Assembly: GCA_047629355.1 (NCBI GenBank)
Contig: JBLHWU010000086.1
Span: 1 to 24,992 of the forward strand
Source of the DNA: CAYUNA01 sp047629355
GTDB lineage: Bacteria; Bacteroidota; Bacteroidia; Chitinophagales; Saprospiraceae
Direction: 5' to 3'
DNA: 24,992 nucleotides
The translations under genes were made by a program, and so were the position numbers. Below, piece after piece: positions 21,958 to 24,992 of the stretch. The notes under the pieces were generated by a model that had not been told where the DNA came from, did no database searches, and saw only the letters and a program-made list of their open reading frames with translations. Position 1 is the stretch's first letter; each line of letters opens with the position of its first letter.

Positions 21958-24900
21958 ATGAAGAAATTTTACTGGTTTACTGCCCTTTTATTCTGTAGCG
22001 TGACTGCATTTACCCAACCGATGAATGATGATTGTGGCGGTTTGGTTAACCTTGGCGCCGCGCCCATTTGCCCAGCACCCGGACTTTACAATAACGTGAA
22101 TGCCACTGAAAGCAATATTGGCATGGATAACTTTCCGAGCTGTTTTGTGGCGACACCCGAGCGCGATGTTTGGTTTTCGTTCACGGCAGTTCCAACGGTT
22201 GCCAATTACGAAATCATCCTGACGGGTATTGCGGACGGCACAGGAACACCGTCGATTGTCAATCCACAAATCGCAGTTTATCGAGGAGATTGTGGCGTGG
22301 ATGAATTGGTTCTATTGGATTGTGTCAGTGCAGCGAATGGAGAAACAAGCATTTCAACTGTTTTGGCAGGACTGACGCCAGGGTTGAGTTATTTTTTGAG
22401 AATCAACGATTGGTCCGCTTCGGCAACGCCAAATGCGGGTAGTTTTCAACTCTGTATCCAAGAGCAAATTATGACTGATTTCCTGATAACGGACATGACG
22501 GCAGACGTTTGTTCAGGTACCTTATATGACTCCGGTGGACCAGATGACGATTATAGCAATAATGAAGCATTAACGTTTACGATTTGTCCAACTGACCCGC
22601 ATGGCTGTATTCTATTTACCTTGGAGGAATATTCAATTGAGGATAATTTTGATGAAATGTCCTTTTACGATGGTCCTGATACCAACTCACCATTACTTGG
22701 TGAATTGGATGGTTTGGGGAGTAATGGAGGCGCACAAATGGGTGTTTGTTATCAGGTAGCCGCGTCGAGTGGATGTTTGACCGTTTTGTTTGATTCTGAC
22801 CAGGGCGTAACGTTTAGCGGTTTTGTTGGTCAATGGGAATGTACAACGGAAGATTGCCCAAATGATGCAGCATTAACCGTGGATAGCGGATTGGATGAAG
22901 CAGGATTGGCAAATAGTTTTACCAGTCCATTAATGGATATTACAGTGACGAATATTCAATGTGAAAGCGATGCATACGGTTCTTTTAATGCAACCGATGC
23001 AACCAATCTAGGACTAGAGAACGGTATTTTACTGACGACAGGAATAGCAGCAGAAGCGGCGAATCCAGCGTCATTTTTTGCGAATAATAACTTGAATTTG
23101 GGCGGCGACCCTGATTTGAATTTTTTGAATCAAAACCAAGGAAACGGCATGACAACCGACGATGCCTGTTTTGTTGAAATGGATATTTTTGTCAAAACTG
23201 ACCGTTTGGCATTTGATTATGTGATGGGTTCAGAGGAATACAAGCAGCAGTTTTCACAGTTTAGCAATGACTTAGTCGGAATTTTGATTTCTGGCCCAGG
23301 CATCACGGGCGAGCCGGGCTTGAATGGTCAAGAAAACATCGCAACTATCCCAACTACAGGTGAATTGGTACAAGTACAAACCATCAATGCCAACGACAAT
23401 TGGCAACATTATCGAGACAACAATAACAGTCAAAGTATCGCTTACAATGGCTTGACAACGGGCTTTATGGGGCAACCAAAACCAATGACTGCTATCCGTC
23501 AAGTAACGCCCTGTCAGACGTATTCTGTAAAATTCGCAATTGCGGATATTGACCAAAATGATGATTCAGGTTTCTTCGTCGCACCTTCCTCGGCGGGTGT
23601 GCCAGAGCTGCAAGTGAACTTCAATACGGGTATCAATTATTTGGTAGAAGGTTGTACGAATGTGAGTGACTTATTGGTCATTTCATTAAATAATCCTTCG
23701 CCAGTTGATCTAACTTTTAATGTAGAAATTGGTGGAACGGCGACGCAAAATGATGATTACCTTTTGAATCTTCCAAATCAAGTTACGATAAGTGCAGGAG
23801 AAACCAGTTTGACTTACGCCCTCACGAGTATCGCGGATAATGTTGCGGAAGGAACGGAAACCATTGAGATTGCTTTGGTGGCAGACTATGGTTGTGGCGC
23901 GATTGAATTGGCAGCATTTAGCATTGATTTGACAGAAGAATTGGTGGTTGATATTAACGGCGGCGTTGATACCGTTTTTGTTTGTGAAGGCATTAATTCT
24001 ACTCAATTAAATACAGTGGGTGCAGCAGCTTTTATCTGGTCGCCAGCCAATTTATTTGTCAATCCAAACAGTGCCAATCCAACAGTGACTATTAGTAACA
24101 GTCAAATGGTGACCGTGACGGGTTCTTTAGGAACTTGTACGGCGACTGACCAAGTTTTTCTACAACTTATCTCTCCAGAGGTCAATATTGAAATTCAAAA
24201 TGGCGGTGACAATCAACTTTGTCAAGGAGAAAACATCGTGCTTTTTGCCAATAATAATGTTGGAAATGCTGGTTTGGAATGGACACCTACGCAGTCAATT
24301 CCAGATGCACAAACTTTAGACTTAACGCCGTCTTTTACGACAACTTACACCGCAACCGTTGCGACTTCTGGCTGTTCTGCAACCGATGAATTGACGGTAA
24401 CCGTTGAACCATTTTCACCAGCAACAATTACGACAACAGATACCTTGATTTGTCAAAATTCAAGTGTGCTTCTGGCAACAGCCGCACCAGGTGCAGGCAC
24501 GACTTACGAATGGAGTCCTGCTGCTGGCTTGGACAATCCAAATATCGTCAATGCAACCGCAACGCCTGATGTGACGACAACTTACACCTTGACTGCGACC
24601 AGCATCAATGGCAGCTGTACCGAGACAGCGACTTCGACCATCAATGTCCTTCCTGCGGATGTAGATATTGCAGAAGATAACTTCAATATTTGCCTCGGCG
24701 AATCCGTAACGTTCACTGCTAATAATTCTACAAATGGTGTTGGTTTGACGTGGTCGCCAACAGATTCTTTGAGCAGCACAACTGATGTTACCGTGACCGC
24801 CAATCCAAGCGTTACAACTTGGTATGTCGCAACTTTGGAAGTTGGTTCTTGTATCGTTTTTGATTCTGTTTTGGTGCGCGTAGATTCTTTGCCAGATATG

Positions 24901-24992
24901 ACGATTACGGCGATTCCAAATGATTCGCCCTATTGTGAAGGAGAAATTATTTCGATGGTTTCGCCAGGTTATGACAATTTGAGTTTTCAAAA
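21958..24992 (+). CDS. Giant secreted multidomain protein: CUB, choice-of-anchor L, Calx-beta-like and Ig-like repeats (3' end beyond window)
   Basis: The ATG at 21958 opens a frame without stops to the window end (1011 codons), followed along its whole length. A signal peptide (MKKFYWFTALLFCSVTAFTQ) is followed by NDDCGG and a PPC-like beta domain (about 22-170), a CUB domain (about 180-296, with DYSNNEALTFTICP, SFYDGPD and paired cysteines), a choice-of-anchor L domain (about 302-548, with GLENGILLTTG, FDYVMGSEEY, FAIADIDQND), a Calx-beta-like domain (about 549-665, ending GTETIEIAL) and at least four Ig/PKD-like repeats of about 78 residues with W-x-P and C-x(3-5)-V patterns. It is probably an extracellular adhesin or matrix protein exported by the type IX system, whose C-terminal sorting signal would lie outside the window. 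GC content is clearly higher than in the rest of the window. Confidence 0.88.
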   Translation, partial: MKKFYWFTALLFCSVTAFTQPMNDDCGGLVNLGAAPICPAPGLYNNVNATESNIGMDNFPSCFVATPERDVWFSFTAVPTVANYEIILTGIADGTGTPSIVNPQIAVYRGDCGVDELVLLDCVSAANGETSISTVLAGLTPGLSYFLRINDWSASATPNAGSFQLCIQEQIMTDFLITDMTADVCSGTLYDSGGPDDDYSNNEALTFTICPTDPHGCILFTLEEYSIEDNFDEMSFYDGPDTNSPLLGELDGLGSNGGAQMGVCYQVAASSGCLTVLFDSDQGVTFSGFVGQWECTTEDCPNDAALTVDSGLDEAGLANSFTSPLMDITVTNIQCESDAYGSFNATDATNLGLENGILLTTGIAAEAANPASFFANNNLNLGGDPDLNFLNQNQGNGMTTDDACFVEMDIFVKTDRLAFDYVMGSEEYKQQFSQFSNDLVGILISGPGITGEPGLNGQENIATIPTTGELVQVQTINANDNWQHYRDNNNSQSIAYNGLTTGFMGQPKPMTAIRQVTPCQTYSVKFAIADIDQNDDSGFFVAPSSAGVPELQVNFNTGINYLVEGCTNVSDLLVISLNNPSPVDLTFNVEIGGTATQNDDYLLNLPNQVTISAGETSLTYALTSIADNVAEGTETIEIALVADYGCGAIELAAFSIDLTEELVVDINGGVDTVFVCEGINSTQLNTVGAAAFIWSPANLFVNPNSANPTVTISNSQMVTVTGSLGTCTATDQVFLQLISPEVNIEIQNGGDNQLCQGENIVLFANNNVGNAGLEWTPTQSIPDAQTLDLTPSFTTTYTATVATSGCSATDELTVTVEPFSPATITTTDTLICQNSSVLLATAAPGAGTTYEWSPAAGLDNPNIVNATATPDVTTTYTLTATSINGSCTETATSTINVLPADVDIAEDNFNICLGESVTFTANNSTNGVGLTWSPTDSLSSTTDVTVTANPSVTTWYVATLEVGSCIVFDSVLVRVDSLPDMTITAIPNDSPYCEGEIISMVSPGYDNLSFQ

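Noticed and set aside
24460..24990. 176-codon minus-strand open frame
   Set aside because: It lies wholly opposite the giant secreted protein frame, is rich in Arg, His, Ile and Cys, and has no domain character; it is an antisense shadow of a repetitive gene.

Overview
The window looks like a chromosomal accessory region of a Bacteroidota bacterium, possibly of the Saprospiria type. The evidence is AT-rich spacers without Shine-Dalgarno sites, TAnnTTTG-type promoter boxes, a TonB-dependent receptor with STN and carboxypeptidase-regulatory domains, and a very large secreted protein with CUB, choice-of-anchor L and Ig-like repeats. No rRNA, tRNA or CRISPR array was seen.

Layout. Positions 1-104 hold the N-terminus of an IS982-like transposase (minus strand, cut by the window edge). 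432-1481 is an intact lipoprotein of the proline iminopeptidase type, followed by a gene cut off just after its signal peptide. 1609-2800 is a nest of palindromic repeats. 2837-6344 is a decaying signalling locus: an effector-associated-domain plus FHA gene with two nonsense codons, a Ser/Thr kinase with intact catalytic residues that has lost a TPR tail, and a membrane protein with a frameshift. 6345-7190 is repeat-rich spacer. 7191-13112 holds two paralogous GT4-type glycosyltransferases; the second is a 1397-residue fusion to a NAGPA-type phosphodiester glycosidase. 13120-13967 holds more repeats and a broken duplicate of the glycosidase domain interrupted by a MITE. 13968-15772 is a divergent Lrp/AsnC regulator and PLP-dependent histidine decarboxylase pair. 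16178-18699 is a divergent AlkB-type monooxygenase and flavin/2Fe-2S reductase pair, which probably work together in hydroxylating an alkyl substrate. 18807-21500 is a TonB-dependent receptor (minus strand). From 21958 a giant secreted protein runs off the window end, with a visibly higher GC content than its surroundings.

The most striking non-genic feature is a set of about 160-bp, nearly full-length palindromes. There are four sequence families and seven intact copies, plus abutting end remnants of an eighth. Nearly all are flanked by TA and share terminal bases, as expected for MITEs moved by an IS630/Tc1-mariner-type transposase. One interrupts a duplicated gene fragment whose intact parent lies 0.8 kb upstream, so the pre-insertion sequence can be reconstructed. 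A second repeat class, compound REP-like double hairpins, occurs four times. The most interesting coding features are the glycosyltransferase-phosphodiester glycosidase fusion and the decayed EAD-FHA/kinase-TPR/membrane module.
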